A stretch of 40,025 bases of DNA, taken from assembly GCF_001435525.1 (NCBI RefSeq), contig NZ_AZDP01000019.1, forward strand, positions 1 through 40,025, written 5' to 3'. Of the stretch, positions 23,481 to 35,203 are shown piece by piece. The notes beneath the pieces were generated by a model. The model did not search any database and had not been told where the DNA came from. It saw only the letters and a program-made list of their open reading frames with translations. The DNA comes from Levilactobacillus koreensis JCM 16448. Its GTDB lineage: Bacteria > Bacillota > Bacilli > Lactobacillales > Lactobacillaceae. Positions within the stretch are counted from its first letter, which is position 1, and every line of letters starts with the position of its first letter. The position numbers and the translations under genes are program-made.

Positions 23481-23509
23481 AGGATATTTCCCTCCTCGTG
23501 ATTTAGAAA

Positions 23510-24082
23510 TTAGAACGGTAAATCATCATCGGAAATGTCAATTGAATCACCAGTATTGGCAAATGGATCGGCTGAGTTATTGTTCCCAGCGTTTCCTTGG
23601 TTGCCGGCCGGATTAGGATTCGTGTTTTGCGTAGGCGCTGACGGGGTTGCCGTCGGGTTGCCACTCGTAAATGGATTGGCATTCTGATTCTGACCTTGAG
23701 GAGCATTATTATTCATGGAGCCGCCATTGTAGTTACCGCCCTCATTGTTGTTCGCGTTGCGAGAACGTGGTTCGAGGAATGAAAAGTCCTCGACAACAAC
23801 TTCGGTCACGTAAACACGTTGGCCTTGTTGATTTTCGTAATTCCGGGTCTGGATGCGGCCTTCGATTCCGACAAGGGAACCCTTGTGGAAGAAGTTCGCA
23901 AAGTTTTCCGCAGACTTGCGCCAGATGACGCAACTCACGAAATCAGCTTCTCGTTCACCAGTTTTGTTGGTAAACCGCCGATCAACGGCCAGCGTAAATG
24001 TGGCAACAGCAGCACCGCCTTGGGTGTAGCGTAAGTCAACATCCCGTGTCAGTCGGCCAGTAAGTACTACTCGGTTGATCAT
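23510..24082 (-). CDS. ssb: Single-stranded DNA-binding protein
   Basis: A 190-residue SSB. The OB fold (about residues 1-105) begins [36 protein letters not shown] flexible Asn/Gly/Gln/Pro-rich linker and the conserved acidic tip DISDDDLPF follow; the tip recruits repair and replication partners. It binds single strands as a tetramer at forks and repair sites. It lies between rpsF and rpsR, 33 bases after rpsF, as is usual in Firmicutes. Confidence 0.97.
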   Translation of the reverse strand: MINRVVLTGRLTRDVDLRYTQGGAAVATFTLAVDRRFTNKTGEREADFVSCVIWRKSAENFANFFHKGSLVGIEGRIQTRNYENQQGQRVYVTEVVVEDFSFLEPRSRNANNNEGGNYNGGSMNNNAPQGQNQNANPFTSGNPTATPSAPTQNTNPNPAGNQGNAGNNNSADPFANTGDSIDISDDDLPF

Positions 24083-24115
24083 TGCTGAATAACTCCTCTC
24101 AAAATTAAATTTAAA

Positions 24116-24412
24116 TTAGTCTTCGCGCTTAACGATCATGTGACGTAAGATGCTGTCGTTGATCTTAGCTAAACGGTCGAATTCGTTTAAAGCAGCATCA
24201 TCAGAAGCATTTACCGTGATAACGTGGTAGATACCTTCGTTAAAGCCACCAATTTCGTATGCGAATCGACGCTTTGACCAGTCTTTCGAGTTGATCATTT
24301 CTGCACCGTTGTCAGTCAGTAACTTGTCGAAGCGTTCAACCAGTGCGGTCTTAGCGGCATCGTCAAGGTCTGGACGAATGATGTAGGTGATTTCGTATTT
24401 AGTAGTTTCCAT
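24116..24412 (-). CDS. rpsF: 30S ribosomal protein S6
   Basis: A 98-residue bS6 with the family's beta-alpha-beta fold. [18 protein letters not shown] starts the first strand, [26 protein letters not shown] is the central conserved block, and [11 protein letters not shown] ends it. AAGGAGG lies 9 bases before ATG. First gene of the operon, preceded by a promoter at 24504-24532 and a structured leader. Confidence 0.98.
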   Translation of the reverse strand: METTKYEITYIIRPDLDDAAKTALVERFDKLLTDNGAEMINSKDWSKRRFAYEIGGFNEGIYHVITVNASDDAALNEFDRLAKINDSILRHMIVKRED

Positions 24413-24424
24413 GAATGTTACACC

Positions 24425-24475
24425 TCCTTATGGACTTCAGGCCCCCGCTGCAATGCGGAAGCAAGGAGAGACACT
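24425..24475 (-). promoter_or_regulatory. Possible S6:S18 autoregulatory leader
   Basis: On the - strand the leader contains GCTTCCGCATTGCAGCGG followed by GGGC, a hairpin closed by GC pairs with CCGC/GCGG in the stem, just before the rpsF ribosome binding site. Many Firmicutes carry a leader here bound by the S6-S18 complex. The position and hairpin fit, but I could not verify the consensus base by base. Confidence 0.45.
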
Positions 24476-24503
24476 AGCGTAAGCCAGATACTCACAAGCT
24501 AGT

Positions 24504-24532
24504 AGTATAGCATATATCTAAAACTTAAGCAA
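24504..24532 (-). promoter_or_regulatory. Promoter of rpsF-ssb-rpsR
   Basis: On the - strand TTGCTT (24527-24532) and TATACT (24504-24509) are exactly 17 bases apart, about 90 bases upstream of the rpsF start. Confidence 0.75.
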
Positions 24533-24628
24533 ATCGGGGCCGACCGACGGGTTATTGCCTACGCTATATAGTTAACTCCGCAAAACGGCCGCGAATATTT
24601 TTTATTGCCGCAACTTTTTTAATTAATT

Positions 24629-25417
24629 TCAGACGGACACCGTTTGAACAGCCTCAGCGTAGGTTGCCAGTAGAATAAAATCATCCACCAGCCGTGCTGA
24701 GGTCTGGTGTTGGACCGCCCAAGCGACCCCTTCTTGCAGGATCTGACCGGCCATAGTGGCTTCTCCTCGCCGAAATAGCGTGGCCGCGTACAGATAATAA
24801 ATGGTTCCCAGTGCATCGTGGCTATCCAGTACCCGGTCCTCCCGAATCATTTTCACTGCCAACGCGAATCCCGCATCATCTGAACGACCAGCCTGTGCTT
24901 CGACGTAATTTTGCGTCGCCAGCGTGACCAGTTCCAGGGACTGATACCGGTGTGGTCGCTGTGGTGTCATCAACGCCAAGGCCGTTTGAAACTGTTGACT
25001 CGCGCGCACCGCATCCCCAGTCGCCTGAAATACACTGCACCCGTAGTAGTAATAGTAGGCCTGCAGATCCCGGTCCGTCCGTAACGTGGCTAACCGGTCG
25101 CGGTTGTTCAGGTACGTGACCAGCTTGACGGGTTGCTGGCGCCGCACCAACGTCTCCACCCGGCGGCTAAAGGCCAGCTGACGGCGCATGACGTATCCAG
25201 TCTGGGTCAGTTGATGCAGAGGCAATTTTAAACGCCGACAGAGGCCCGTCAGCAACTCAGGTGCCGGGATCGTCTGGCCGGCCTCAATCGCCTGTAACTG
25301 GTCGACTGGACACAAGCCCGTTGCCAATTCGGCCAGACTAAGTCCCCGTTGTTGCCGCTCGTGCTGTAAATGATGTCCCAAGCAACTCACCATTGCTGAA
25401 AACTCTGCATTTGTCAC
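24629..25417 (-). CDS. Helix-turn-helix regulator with TPR-like C-terminus (Rgg/PlcR-like)
   Basis: A 262-residue GTG-started protein with CAGGGGGT before it. An N-terminal XRE helix-turn-helix (about residues 12-70, RQQRGLSLAELATGLCPVDQLQAIEAGQT) is followed by about 190 mainly helical residues with TPR-like patterns, such as LQAYYYYYGCSVFQATGDAVRASQQFQTALAL and YLYAATLFRRGEATMAGQILQEGV. This is the layout of RNPP-type regulators (Rgg, PlcR, PrgX), many of which sense short peptides. No peptide gene with a good ribosome binding site is adjacent. It sits between gyrA and rpsF, outside the usual core order. Confidence 0.72.
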   Translation of the reverse strand: MTNAEFSAMVSCLGHHLQHERQQRGLSLAELATGLCPVDQLQAIEAGQTIPAPELLTGLCRRLKLPLHQLTQTGYVMRRQLAFSRRVETLVRRQQPVKLVTYLNNRDRLATLRTDRDLQAYYYYYGCSVFQATGDAVRASQQFQTALALMTPQRPHRYQSLELVTLATQNYVEAQAGRSDDAGFALAVKMIREDRVLDSHDALGTIYYLYAATLFRRGEATMAGQILQEGVAWAVQHQTSARLVDDFILLATYAEAVQTVSV

Positions 25418-25570
25418 GCTGATTTACCCCCTGCTGTCCCCTGATTGTTAGTTAATCCCTAAGATAGCAGAGTTAGCCATTCAAGTAAACGGGATAAACC
25501 ATTTACAATTAAATTAATATTAGTTTCTTCATGCAAGCGGCTTAACTCAGCTTACAATCCTCCGATCAAC

Positions 25571-25608
25571 AAAAAAACGGGCGCCACCATCACTGGTAGT
25601 CACCCGTC
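25571..25608 (-). terminator. Terminator after gyrA
   Basis: On the - strand ACGGGTGACTACCAGTGATGG pairs back with a segment ending GGCGCCCGT and is followed by T7. It lies 15 bases after the gyrA stop. Confidence 0.85.
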
Positions 25609-25622
25609 TCACACATTATCTG

Positions 25623-28199
25623 TTAATCTTCGGCGTTATCGTCGTCACTATCACTAGTAACATCGGTATCGTCTGGGACGACTGGAGCCGATTCAGCGGT
25701 GGCATCGTCGCTAGCTACCGGGGCATCCCCGTCAGCCGGTGCGGTCTCATCGTCTGTCTCGTCTTCCTTCGCCACCTTGGCCATCGTCGCTACGGCGGTA
25801 TCGTCGTTCAACCGAATCAAGTGGACCCCTAAGGTTGCCCGCCCGGTCTCGGAAACGTCGGCGCCGCTAAAGCGAATCATGACACCCTTGTTGGTGACCA
25901 ACATAATGTCTTCGTCGCCATCGAGCGTAGTCAAACCAGCCAAAGGCCCGTTCTTCTCACTCACATTGACGGTCTTGATCCCTTTACCGCCACGACCCTT
26001 GATTGGGTACTCGCTGGCAGCCGTTTGCTTCCCATAACCCTTTTCGGAAATGACAAACACGTGACTGTCCGGCTTGAGGACACTAGCGCCAATGACGTAG
26101 TCGCCTTCACGTAGCCGAATCCCGCGGACCCCGGTTGCGGAACGACCCATTGAGCGTACGTCTTCGGCCGCAAAGCTGACGGCATAGCCTAGGTGAGTCC
26201 CGATGATCATGTTCGCTTGGGCATTGATAATGTCCACGTCGATCAGCTCATCGTCTTCCTTCAGGTTGATGGCCTTCAGACCATTACTCCGAATGTTGGC
26301 AAATTCATCGACTGGCGTCCGTTTGACCGTCCCTTGGACCGTGGTGAAGAATAGGTCCCGGTTGGCGTTCTCGCCCGGATTAGCCACATTGATGACGGCC
26401 TGAACGTGCTCGTTGTTGTTGATCCCCAGCAAGTTGATCACTGGAATCCCCTTGGCCGTTCGACCGTATTCAGGAATCTCGTAGCCCTTCATCCGGTAAA
26501 CTTTCCCGGTGTTGGTGAAGAACAGCAACATATCGTGAGTCGAGGTCGCCACGAGGTGTTCGATGAAATCATCATCGTGCACGCCCATGCCTTGAACCCC
26601 TTTACCCCCACGGTTCTGCGCCTTGAACTCAGACGTTGGCAAGCGCTTAATGTAGCCGTTGTGCGTCAAAGAGACCACGACGTCTTCTTCAGCGATCAAG
26701 TCTTCGTCTTCCAAGCTCAGCACTTCGCCGACCATCAATTCGGTCCGCCGCTTGTCGCCAAACTTGTTTTGGATTTCCAAAAGTTCTTGGTAGATGATGT
26801 CTTGTTGACGTTCCTTGGATGCCAAGATCTCCTTGTAATCCTTGATGTTCGTCATGACATCGTTGTATTCCTTTTCAACCTTTTCGCGTTCCAAACCGGT
26901 CAGACGAACTAACCGCATGTCCAAGATGGCTTGTGATTGTTTGTCTGACAGACTGTAACGCGTCATCAACTCGTTCTTCGCCACTTCAGCGGTCTCGGAC
27001 TGCCGAATAATGGTGATGATAGCGTCAATGTGGTCCAGCGCGATCCGCAACCCTTCCAGGATGTGGGCCCGGGCTTCGGCCTTCTTCAGTTCAAATGCGG
27101 TCCGCCGACGGATAACTTCCATCTGGAATTCCAGGTAGTACTGCAGAATTGGCTTCAAGCCCAACACTTTTGGCGCGCCGTTTACGATGGCCAGCATGTT
27201 GATCCCAAATGAGGTCTGCAGCAAGGTCATCTTGTATAAGTTATTTAAAATAACTTCGGCACTCGCATCGCGACGAACATCGACCACAATCCGCATCCCT
27301 GTCCGGTCAGACTCATCGTTAACATCGGTGATGCCTTCGATTCGTTTGTCCCGGGCCAGTTCGGCGATCCGTTCGATCAATTTCGCCTTGTTGACCATGT
27401 ATGGAATTTCCGTGGCCACAATGCGTTGCTTCCCGTTCTTTTCTTCTTCGATGTCGACCTTTGCCCGCAAGGTAATGGTGCCCTTACCGGTTTCGTAAGC
27501 CCGCCGAATAGCGGCCTTACCCATCACGATCCCCCCAGTAGGAAAATCGGGACCCGGCACAGCCTCCATCAAATCGGCTAAGCTGGCATCGGGGTTCTTC
27601 ATCAAAATGTGCAGAGCACTGATCACTTCCGTCAGGTTATGCGGCGGAATGTTCGTTGCCATCCCCACGGCGATCCCGGAAGCCCCGTTAACTAACAGGT
27701 TCGGGAACCGTGATGGCAAGACAACGGGTTCTCTTTCGGACCCATCATAGTTATCTTGAAAATCAATCGTGTCCTTGTTGATATCCCGCAGCATTTCCAT
27801 CGCAACTTTGCTCAGGCGTGCTTCGGTATACCGCATGGCAGCGGCACCGTCACCATCGACGGAGCCGAAGTTCCCGTGACCATCCACTAACATGTAGCGG
27901 TACGAGAAGTCTTGCGCCATCCGCACCATGGATTCGTATACGGCGGAATCCCCATGTGGATGGTACTTACCCAAGACATCCCCAACCACTCTGGCTGATT
28001 TCCGGAATGGCTTGTCGGGGGTGATCCCGAGTTCATGCATATCGTACAAAATCCGGCGGTGGACTGGCTTCAAACCATCCCGCACGTCCGGTAACGCCCG
28101 CTGAACAATCACACTCATCGCGTAATCCAGGAAGGATGTGCGCATCGTTTGTGAAAGGTCAACGTCGGTGATTCGACTTAAATAATCTTGATCAGCCAA
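25623..28199 (-). CDS. gyrA: DNA gyrase subunit A
   Basis: An 858-residue breakage-reunion subunit that, with GyrB, introduces negative supercoils. The active-site Tyr is Y124 (AAMRYTEA). The quinolone-pocket segment [20 protein letters not shown] has Ser85 and Glu89, the sensitive-type residues. A GyrA box-like [11 protein letters not shown] is present, needed for DNA wrapping, and the six-bladed C-terminal domain is followed by a long acidic tail ([20 protein letters not shown]). It starts 31 bases after gyrB with GGAGGG before the ATG. Last gene of yaaA-recF-gyrB-gyrA. Confidence 0.98.
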   Translation of the reverse strand: MADQDYLSRITDVDLSQTMRTSFLDYAMSVIVQRALPDVRDGLKPVHRRILYDMHELGITPDKPFRKSARVVGDVLGKYHPHGDSAVYESMVRMAQDFSYRYMLVDGHGNFGSVDGDGAAAMRYTEARLSKVAMEMLRDINKDTIDFQDNYDGSEREPVVLPSRFPNLLVNGASGIAVGMATNIPPHNLTEVISALHILMKNPDASLADLMEAVPGPDFPTGGIVMGKAAIRRAYETGKGTITLRAKVDIEEEKNGKQRIVATEIPYMVNKAKLIERIAELARDKRIEGITDVNDESDRTGMRIVVDVRRDASAEVILNNLYKMTLLQTSFGINMLAIVNGAPKVLGLKPILQYYLEFQMEVIRRRTAFELKKAEARAHILEGLRIALDHIDAIITIIRQSETAEVAKNELMTRYSLSDKQSQAILDMRLVRLTGLEREKVEKEYNDVMTNIKDYKEILASKERQQDIIYQELLEIQNKFGDKRRTELMVGEVLSLEDEDLIAEEDVVVSLTHNGYIKRLPTSEFKAQNRGGKGVQGMGVHDDDFIEHLVATSTHDMLLFFTNTGKVYRMKGYEIPEYGRTAKGIPVINLLGINNNEHVQAVINVANPGENANRDLFFTTVQGTVKRTPVDEFANIRSNGLKAINLKEDDELIDVDIINAQANMIIGTHLGYAVSFAAEDVRSMGRSATGVRGIRLREGDYVIGASVLKPDSHVFVISEKGYGKQTAASEYPIKGRGGKGIKTVNVSEKNGPLAGLTTLDGDEDIMLVTNKGVMIRFSGADVSETGRATLGVHLIRLNDDTAVATMAKVAKEDETDDETAPADGDAPVASDDATAESAPVVPDDTDVTSDSDDDNAED

Positions 28200-28230
28200 A
28201 TTTTTTACCCTCCGTTCTTCCCGTTACACG

Positions 28231-30180
<1,950 letters not shown>

Positions 30181-31335
30181 CTAATCCTCCTTTGTTGCCG
30201 AATCACCCGTTGCAGGCGATTCATCGGCCACCACGGCCCCGTTTTCAACGTGAAAAATGGTTGGGTCCTTAATCAGCTGGCGGGTAATCCCACTCAAGCT
30301 GGTGGTGGTAATAAACGTTTGTACTTTATCCTGAATCGCCGTCAGCAAATGCGTCTGGCGGGCATCATCCAGTTCAGAAAGCACGTCATCAAGTAATAAG
30401 ACCGGATATTCACCGGTCTCTTCTTTCATCAGATCAATCTCAGCAAGCTTGACGCTTAACGCCGTGGTCCGTTGCTGGCCCTGCGACCCAAACGTCTGCA
30501 CATTCTTGCCGTTGACCTGAAAATGCAGGTCGTCGCGGTGCGGACCAACCAGAGTCGTCCCCTGATAGAGCTCCTTGTCGCGCTGCTTATTGTAGAGCGC
30601 CGTTAACGCGTCACAGATGGTCTTGGCGTCCGTCAATTGATCGTCAGGAACCTGGGTCGCGTAATGGAACGTCAGCTCTTCACGTTGCTGTGAAATCTCG
30701 GCGTGAATCGTCTGGGCCCAGTGCTCGAGCTTACGTAACATCGTCAGCCGCGCCATGATGATCTCCGCACCGTAAGCCGCCAGCTGATCGGACAGCACAG
30801 ACAAAAAAAGAAGGTCCTTTTTCTGCTTGTGTTGTAAGTCCTTCAAGTAGTGGTTCCGTTGCTTCAACAAGGTGCGGTACTGACTGAGGTTGTAAAGGTA
30901 ACGCGGATTCATCTGTCCAAACTCCATGTCCATAAAACGTCGCCGGACAGCGGGGGCACCTTTGACGATGGCCAGATCTTCTGGCGCAAACAAAATCACG
31001 TTCAACTGCCCCACGTATTGGGAAAGCCGTGCCTGCTCCAAATGATTGACCTTGGCCCGTTTCCCCTGCCGCGAAAAAGTGAGCTCTAACGGCACCGTGC
31101 CGGCAGATTTAACCACGCGGCCACTCACCTTGGCTGTTTTGGCCTGCCAATTGACTAAATCATGGTCATTGGCGGTTCGGTGACTGCGGGTTAACGCCAG
31201 CACGTAGATTGCCTCTAATAAATTGGTCTTGCCCTGCGCATTTTCACCCAATAAGACGTTGATGCCTTGACCTAATTGAAGATCGGCATCTTGGTAGTTA
31301 CGAAAATGCTGCAGCTGCAACTCTTGCAAATACAT
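30181..31335 (-). CDS. recF: DNA replication and repair protein RecF
   Basis: A 384-residue ABC-type ATPase that helps load RecA at gaps and restart forks. Walker A is GENAQGKT (residues 30-37), the signature is [17 protein letters not shown], and Walker B is [15 protein letters not shown] coiled-coil region runs between about 180 and 260. The start overlaps the stop of yaaA by one base, so the two are translationally coupled. The C-terminal tail is slightly extended with Ala, Asp and Glu. Confidence 0.97.
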   Translation of the reverse strand: MYLQELQLQHFRNYQDADLQLGQGINVLLGENAQGKTNLLEAIYVLALTRSHRTANDHDLVNWQAKTAKVSGRVVKSAGTVPLELTFSRQGKRAKVNHLEQARLSQYVGQLNVILFAPEDLAIVKGAPAVRRRFMDMEFGQMNPRYLYNLSQYRTLLKQRNHYLKDLQHKQKKDLLFLSVLSDQLAAYGAEIIMARLTMLRKLEHWAQTIHAEISQQREELTFHYATQVPDDQLTDAKTICDALTALYNKQRDKELYQGTTLVGPHRDDLHFQVNGKNVQTFGSQGQQRTTALSVKLAEIDLMKEETGEYPVLLLDDVLSELDDARQTHLLTAIQDKVQTFITTTSLSGITRQLIKDPTIFHVENGAVVADESPATGDSATKED

Positions 31336-31562
31336 TATTCACCCTGCTTTGAGCGTATAACAAACGAGCCTGCATCAGGAACATCGACCGTATCATCTGG
31401 ATACAGCTTACGACCCCGTCGATCGTCTGGTTCATCGTTGACGTTCACGGTGTTTTCCCGCAAATACCACTTGGCTTGACCGCCAGTACTGATAACGGAT
31501 TCTTCCTTGAGCATCTGGCCCAAAGTGATGTAGGGCGTGTCAATGAAAACTTCTTTTTTCAC
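31335..31562 (-). CDS. yaaA: S4-domain RNA-binding protein YaaA
   Basis: A 75-residue protein consisting essentially of one S4 RNA-binding domain ([47 protein letters not shown]). GTG is the start, with AGGGGTG before it. It commonly lies between dnaN and recF in Firmicutes. Its role is probably RNA binding linked to the ribosome or to expression of recF; the exact function is not established. First gene of the recF-gyrB-gyrA transcript. Confidence 0.93.
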   Translation of the reverse strand: MKKEVFIDTPYITLGQMLKEESVISTGGQAKWYLRENTVNVNDEPDDRRGRKLYPDDTVDVPDAGSFVIRSKQGE

Positions 31563-31591
31563 AATTTCACCCCTTAATTTTCTTCTCTTAT

Positions 31592-31597
31592 ATTATA
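31592..31597 (-). promoter_or_regulatory. Probable -10 box of the yaaA-recF-gyrBA operon
   Basis: On the - strand a perfect TATAAT lies 30 bases before the yaaA start. The -35 region 17 bases upstream (TGTACC) is poor, so the promoter may depend on other elements. Confidence 0.5.
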
Positions 31598-31619
31598 CCG
31601 CTTTTTACGCCAAAGGTAC

Positions 31620-31900
31620 AGACTAGCTACCTTATTTTTGCGCTCTCAGCCAATTTGACCCCTTCTTGATATTTTTGGTAAAAATGCTGTAAATTTGCTC
31701 AGAATTAAAATGAGCGGCATTCTGGCGAAAAACGGCTATTTTTGGCCGTAAAATCACCAACCACCGGATTTCCTTGAAAAATGGTTGCCATGTGCGCACG
31801 CAAGTAACGATTTTGGACCCAAATTTCACACGGGTTTCACGAGTACTGAGGTAAATGAAGACCGTGGGTTTTAACATTTTATTTGAGTTGCCTTGGTTGA
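31620..31900. other. AT-rich gap upstream of the yaaA promoter
   Basis: About 280 bases with an 81-codon frame on the - strand (31632-31877) that has no good ribosome binding site and no recognisable domain. I do not call it a gene. No hairpin terminator or known RNA was seen. Confidence 0.4.
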
Positions 31901-32065
31901 GAGTGGGTCAGAAAGCGGCTAGTCAATGAGCTAGACGAAAAATCCTGATTCTTGATTGTTGGTCTATCGGGGTTAAGCAGCGTTGACTGCCTTTTGTCAC
32001 ACGTTTCGACCATATACGTTCGGAGCGCAACATGGGTCTGGGACTTTTGCCCCAGGCCCGTGTTT
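31901..32065 (-). repeat. Dispersed repeat C, copy 2
   Basis: The reverse complement of repeat C at 8033-8207, shorter by about 10 bases because GACGTTAATG after the second hairpin is missing. The first hairpin (ACATGGGTCTGGGAC with GCCCCAGGCCCGTGT) keeps its pairing through G-U wobbles in the + strand RNA reading. The second stem is TAGAC/GTCTA. It lies between the dnaN terminator and the yaaA promoter. Confidence 0.85.
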
Positions 32066-32229
32066 ACGTTTTGAATAAACATTTTCAAAAGTGACGATCA
32101 ACCAGCCTCCATCAAAAAATGACGCAACGTGGTGTCCACAATTCGGTTAACGGGCAACGACTTACGGTGCCACATCATCAATCCTGGTTCCGGTAACGTT
32201 ATCCACAGCCAACTCCTTCATTTTGCCGC

Positions 32230-32270
32230 AAAAAAAACGCCCCCACGCAAATACCGTGAGCGGCGTCGTT
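32230..32270 (-). terminator. Terminator after dnaN
   Basis: On the - strand AACGACGCCGCTCACG pairs imperfectly with CGTGGGGGCGTT and is followed by T8. It lies 20 bases after the dnaN stop and separates dnaA-dnaN from yaaA. Confidence 0.82.
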
Positions 32271-32289
32271 AATTTCAGTAAAATCCAGC

Positions 32290-33429
32290 CTAGAACGTCC
32301 GGACTGGCGTGATCAATTGGATAAAGTTGCTCGTGTCTTCCGTTGGGACCAAGGTGAAGGGCCGCAATGCGGAGGTAAAGGCCACGCGAATCGTCGCTTG
32401 ACCGAATGACCGCAGCGCATCCTTCATGTAGTCGGGGTTGAACGAGATTTCGAGGTCATCCCCGGTCAGATCCTTGGGCGCCAAGTCTTCTTCAACGTTC
32501 CCAACATCGGGCGAGTTACTGAAGATGGTGACCTGGTTATCCGCCGGCGTCAATGTCAGTTTAACCACGTTGTTTCGGGATTCGTGAGACAACAGTGAGG
32601 CCCGTTCAACGGCGGCCAGTAACTCTGGTGCTTCGAATTCAACGGTCGTGGAGGCTTCCTTTGGGATCAGCCGGGACGTGTCCGGATAGTTCCCTTCCAG
32701 TAAGCGTGAGTAGAATGACGTGTCGCCGAGCAAGAAGAGAACTTGGTTTTCGGAGAATTGCATCTTCACGTCGCTATCGTCGTCGCCGATCATCCGGGAC
32801 AGTTCAGTCAAACTCTTTCCGGGAATAATGACATCGAACGTAGCGTTGCTTGGCGTTGGTAGTTCAATTTGCCGTTGGCTCAACCGGTGACTGTCCGTGG
32901 CGACTGCCAAGAACTTGTTGTCGGCCAACACAAAGTGGACCCCGGTCAAGATTGGGCGACTTTCTTGGTTGGAAACGGCAATAACCGTTTGGCTGATCAA
33001 TTCTTTAAAGACTGCGCCGGAAAGAACTACGGAATCCGCGGCATCAATTTCTGGTAAATGGGGATAGTTGTTGGCGTCCTGACCGTTGATGTTGAAGGAA
33101 GCTGCCCCAGAAGTGATTTCGGTTTGGAAACCATCTTTGACCGTTACCGTCAGTTCGTTTTCAGGTAATTTCTTAACGATTTCGCCGAAGAAACGAGCGG
33201 TTAAGACGATTGAACCAGGTTCGTCGATGGACAAGCCAATGTCTGGGTCGTCCGCTTTGATCAACGTTTCAATTGAAATGTCGGCGTTAGATCCGGTTAG
33301 TAGTAGGCCCGCGTCACTGGCAACGATTTTCAATCCCGTCAATATGGGGATGGTCGTTTTCGATGAGATGGCCCGGGAGACATTGTTCAGTTCTTTGATG
33401 AACGCTGCCCGGTTGATGGTGAATTTCAT
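32290..33429 (-). CDS. dnaN: DNA polymerase III beta sliding clamp
   Basis: A 379-residue protein of normal clamp length with three repeated clamp domains. MKFTINRAAFIKELNNVSRAISSKTTIPILTGLKI is the typical N-terminus, ESRPILTGVHF starts domain 2, and LVPTEDTSNFIQLITPVRTF is the C-terminal strand and partner-binding end. The dimeric ring tethers polymerase and other factors to DNA. AAAGGAG precedes ATG by 10 bases. It lies downstream of dnaA, with the origin unwinding region between them. Confidence 0.98.
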   Translation of the reverse strand: MKFTINRAAFIKELNNVSRAISSKTTIPILTGLKIVASDAGLLLTGSNADISIETLIKADDPDIGLSIDEPGSIVLTARFFGEIVKKLPENELTVTVKDGFQTEITSGAASFNINGQDANNYPHLPEIDAADSVVLSGAVFKELISQTVIAVSNQESRPILTGVHFVLADNKFLAVATDSHRLSQRQIELPTPSNATFDVIIPGKSLTELSRMIGDDDSDVKMQFSENQVLFLLGDTSFYSRLLEGNYPDTSRLIPKEASTTVEFEAPELLAAVERASLLSHESRNNVVKLTLTPADNQVTIFSNSPDVGNVEEDLAPKDLTGDDLEISFNPDYMKDALRSFGQATIRVAFTSALRPFTLVPTEDTSNFIQLITPVRTF

Positions 33430-33446
33430 AGATGAACACTCCTTTG

Positions 33447-33601
33447 TGTGGTGCGTTATTTACTTAATTAAAAGAAAAAGACAGTAGCCGTAGTAGAGCG
33501 GTGCATTCTGTGGATAACTTCAAAGAATGCCTTGTGTTACTAGCTTTTCCACCTGTGGATAACTTGTGGAAAACTTTTGACCTTTTTTGGTTTTATCCAC
33601 A
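33447..33601. other. oriC unwinding region between dnaA and dnaN
   Basis: DnaA boxes TGTGGATAA at 33509-33517 and 33554-33562, TTATCCACA at 33593-33601 and a weaker TGTGGAAAA at 33565-33573 lie in a row. From the box at 33509 toward dnaN come a G+C-containing spacer, a DnaA-trio-like run (TAG CCG TAG TAG, 33485-33496), and then a pure AT-rich tract (33447-33480). This box-spacer-trio-AT order is the basal unwinding system of bacterial origins, so melting should begin just upstream of dnaN. Confidence 0.85.
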
Positions 33602-33679
33602 TACCCCATTTTTCTAACTGGAGCTGCCGGCTCATGCTTGCGGGGACCAACCTAATTTCATCATACGCCAGTTAGTCAC

Positions 33680-33731
33680 AAAAAGATCGCCGCGAGCCCG
33701 TCTCGTTTTTGACTTCGAGACCCGGACGATT
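33680..33731 (-). terminator. Terminator-like hairpin after dnaA
   Basis: On the - strand GTCTCG pairs with CGAGAC around AAGTCAAAAA, with outer pairing of AATCGTCCGGG to CGGCGATCTT, and TTTTT follows. It lies 7 bases after the dnaA stop and may attenuate read-through into dnaN. Confidence 0.65.
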
Positions 33732-33737
33732 CTTTGT

Positions 33738-35096
33738 TTAACGCTGGAGCTCGTCGCGAAGGTTCTCGATATCCTTTTGGAGTTCGGGGTCGGTCTTGAG
33801 CGAGGCAGCGATTTTGTCGTAGGCGTGAATGACGGTGGTATGGTCTTTACCGCCAAACTCGTTCCCGATACGTGGGAGTGACGCTTCCGTCAGCTCACGT
33901 GAAAGGTACATGGCGATTTGCCGGGGCATCACGATCATTTTTTTGCGTTTCTTTCCTTTGAGGTCCTTTAGCGACACGTGAAAGTAGTCGGCAACCCGGT
34001 TTTGAATCACCGGAATCGTGATGGTATCACTAGCGTTAACGAGGTTTAGACTCTTAAGGGCCTCGGCGGCGAGATCGGTCGTGATCGGCTGATGCATCAA
34101 CTGATGGTAAGCCTGAACGCGGGCCAAGGCCCCTTCAAGCTCACGAACGTTAGAGTCGATCTGCCCGGCGATGTAGCTTAGCGTGTCGTCGGGGATGTCG
34201 ATTTGGTCGGCGTCGGCCTTGTTTCTAAGAATGGCGATACGCGTCTCCAGGTCTGGCGGCGTGATATCGACCGAAAGACCCCAAGCAAACCGCGAGACTA
34301 AGCGGTCTTGTAGCTTAGGAATCTCATTTGGTAGCCGATCAGACGTCAGCACGATTTGTTTATTGTCGGCGTAGAGGGCATTAAATGTATGGAAGAACTC
34401 TTCTTGGGTTCCTTCCTTATTAGCGAAGAATTGAATATCATCGACCAGCAGCAGATCAACGTTACGGTACTCCTGACGGAACTGCTCCTGCGTCCGCGTT
34501 TGAATCGCATTGATAAAGTCATTCGTGAAGGCCTCGCTAGTGACGTATTTGATCTTGGTGTCCGGGTGATCTTCAAGCATTTTATTGCCGATCGCGTGCA
34601 TCAAGTGGGTTTTGCCCAGACCAACGCCACCATAGAAGAAGAGTGGATTGTACATCTCACCAGGTTCTTCGGAGACAACTAAGGCCGCAGCGTGGGCCAT
34701 TTGGTTGCCTTTTCCGATGACGAAAGTATCAAACGTGTAGCGGGGATTCAAGGCCGTTTCCTTCATAAAAGTAGGCGTCGGTTCAGCTGTAGCTGCGGCG
34801 TCTGGGGTGCCGATCTTGGCTTTGAGCGTGGCTTGTTGCTGACGCTCCCCCTCTAAAATGAGAACGGGTTGAATATCTTCGTGAGTGGTTTGGTATGCGT
34901 ATTCTACCAATTGCTGGTCCAAATGTTGGTGGTCCCAGTAATCACGATGCAGGGGTGACGGAAGTTCCAAAGTTAATTTGTTGCCGATTAAAGAAATCGG
35001 CTTGGCTGTCTTGATCCAAGTTGTATAGGTCGTTGGTGCATAGTTGGCCTCAAACAACTTTTGGATGCCAGCCCACAAATCTGACATTTCTGGCAC
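33738..35096 (-). CDS. dnaA: Chromosomal replication initiator DnaA
   Basis: A 452-residue AAA+ initiator that binds DnaA boxes and melts oriC. The start is GTG ([15 protein letters not shown]), 9 bases after AGGGG. Domain I covers about residues 1-85 and is followed by a variable linker. AAA+ domain III has Walker A GGVGLGKT (156-163), Walker [11 protein letters not shown] and sensor [11 protein letters not shown]. Domain IV contains the box-binding signature [22 protein letters not shown]. It is flanked on both sides by DnaA boxes, one set overlapping its promoter, so autoregulation is expected. Confidence 0.98.
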   Translation of the reverse strand: MPEMSDLWAGIQKLFEANYAPTTYTTWIKTAKPISLIGNKLTLELPSPLHRDYWDHQHLDQQLVEYAYQTTHEDIQPVLILEGERQQQATLKAKIGTPDAAATAEPTPTFMKETALNPRYTFDTFVIGKGNQMAHAAALVVSEEPGEMYNPLFFYGGVGLGKTHLMHAIGNKMLEDHPDTKIKYVTSEAFTNDFINAIQTRTQEQFRQEYRNVDLLLVDDIQFFANKEGTQEEFFHTFNALYADNKQIVLTSDRLPNEIPKLQDRLVSRFAWGLSVDITPPDLETRIAILRNKADADQIDIPDDTLSYIAGQIDSNVRELEGALARVQAYHQLMHQPITTDLAAEALKSLNLVNASDTITIPVIQNRVADYFHVSLKDLKGKKRKKMIVMPRQIAMYLSRELTEASLPRIGNEFGGKDHTTVIHAYDKIAASLKTDPELQKDIENLRDELQR

Positions 35097-35174
35097 TGAG
35101 GTATCCCCCTATTTTTAGTTTAAAAACTCATTTATCCATTGGGAGTATGCCCCCCAAAAAGAAAACGTACACTC

Positions 35175-35203
35175 AGTGTAGCATGAAGAAAAAAAGTTTT
35201 CCA
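35175..35203 (-). promoter_or_regulatory. Probable dnaA promoter
   Basis: On the - strand TGGAAA (35198-35203) and TACACT (35175-35180) are 17 bases apart. The -35 region overlaps a weak DnaA box (TGTGGAAAA), consistent with repression by DnaA. Confidence 0.55.

Noticed and set aside
27921-27980. Quinolone-resistance substitution in GyrA
   Set aside because: The segment keeps Ser85 and Glu89, the sensitive-type residues.
31632-31877. 81-codon - strand frame upstream of yaaA
   Set aside because: Only a distant AAGG before the ATG, no recognisable domain, and position in the promoter gap; kept as intergenic but not excluded absolutely.
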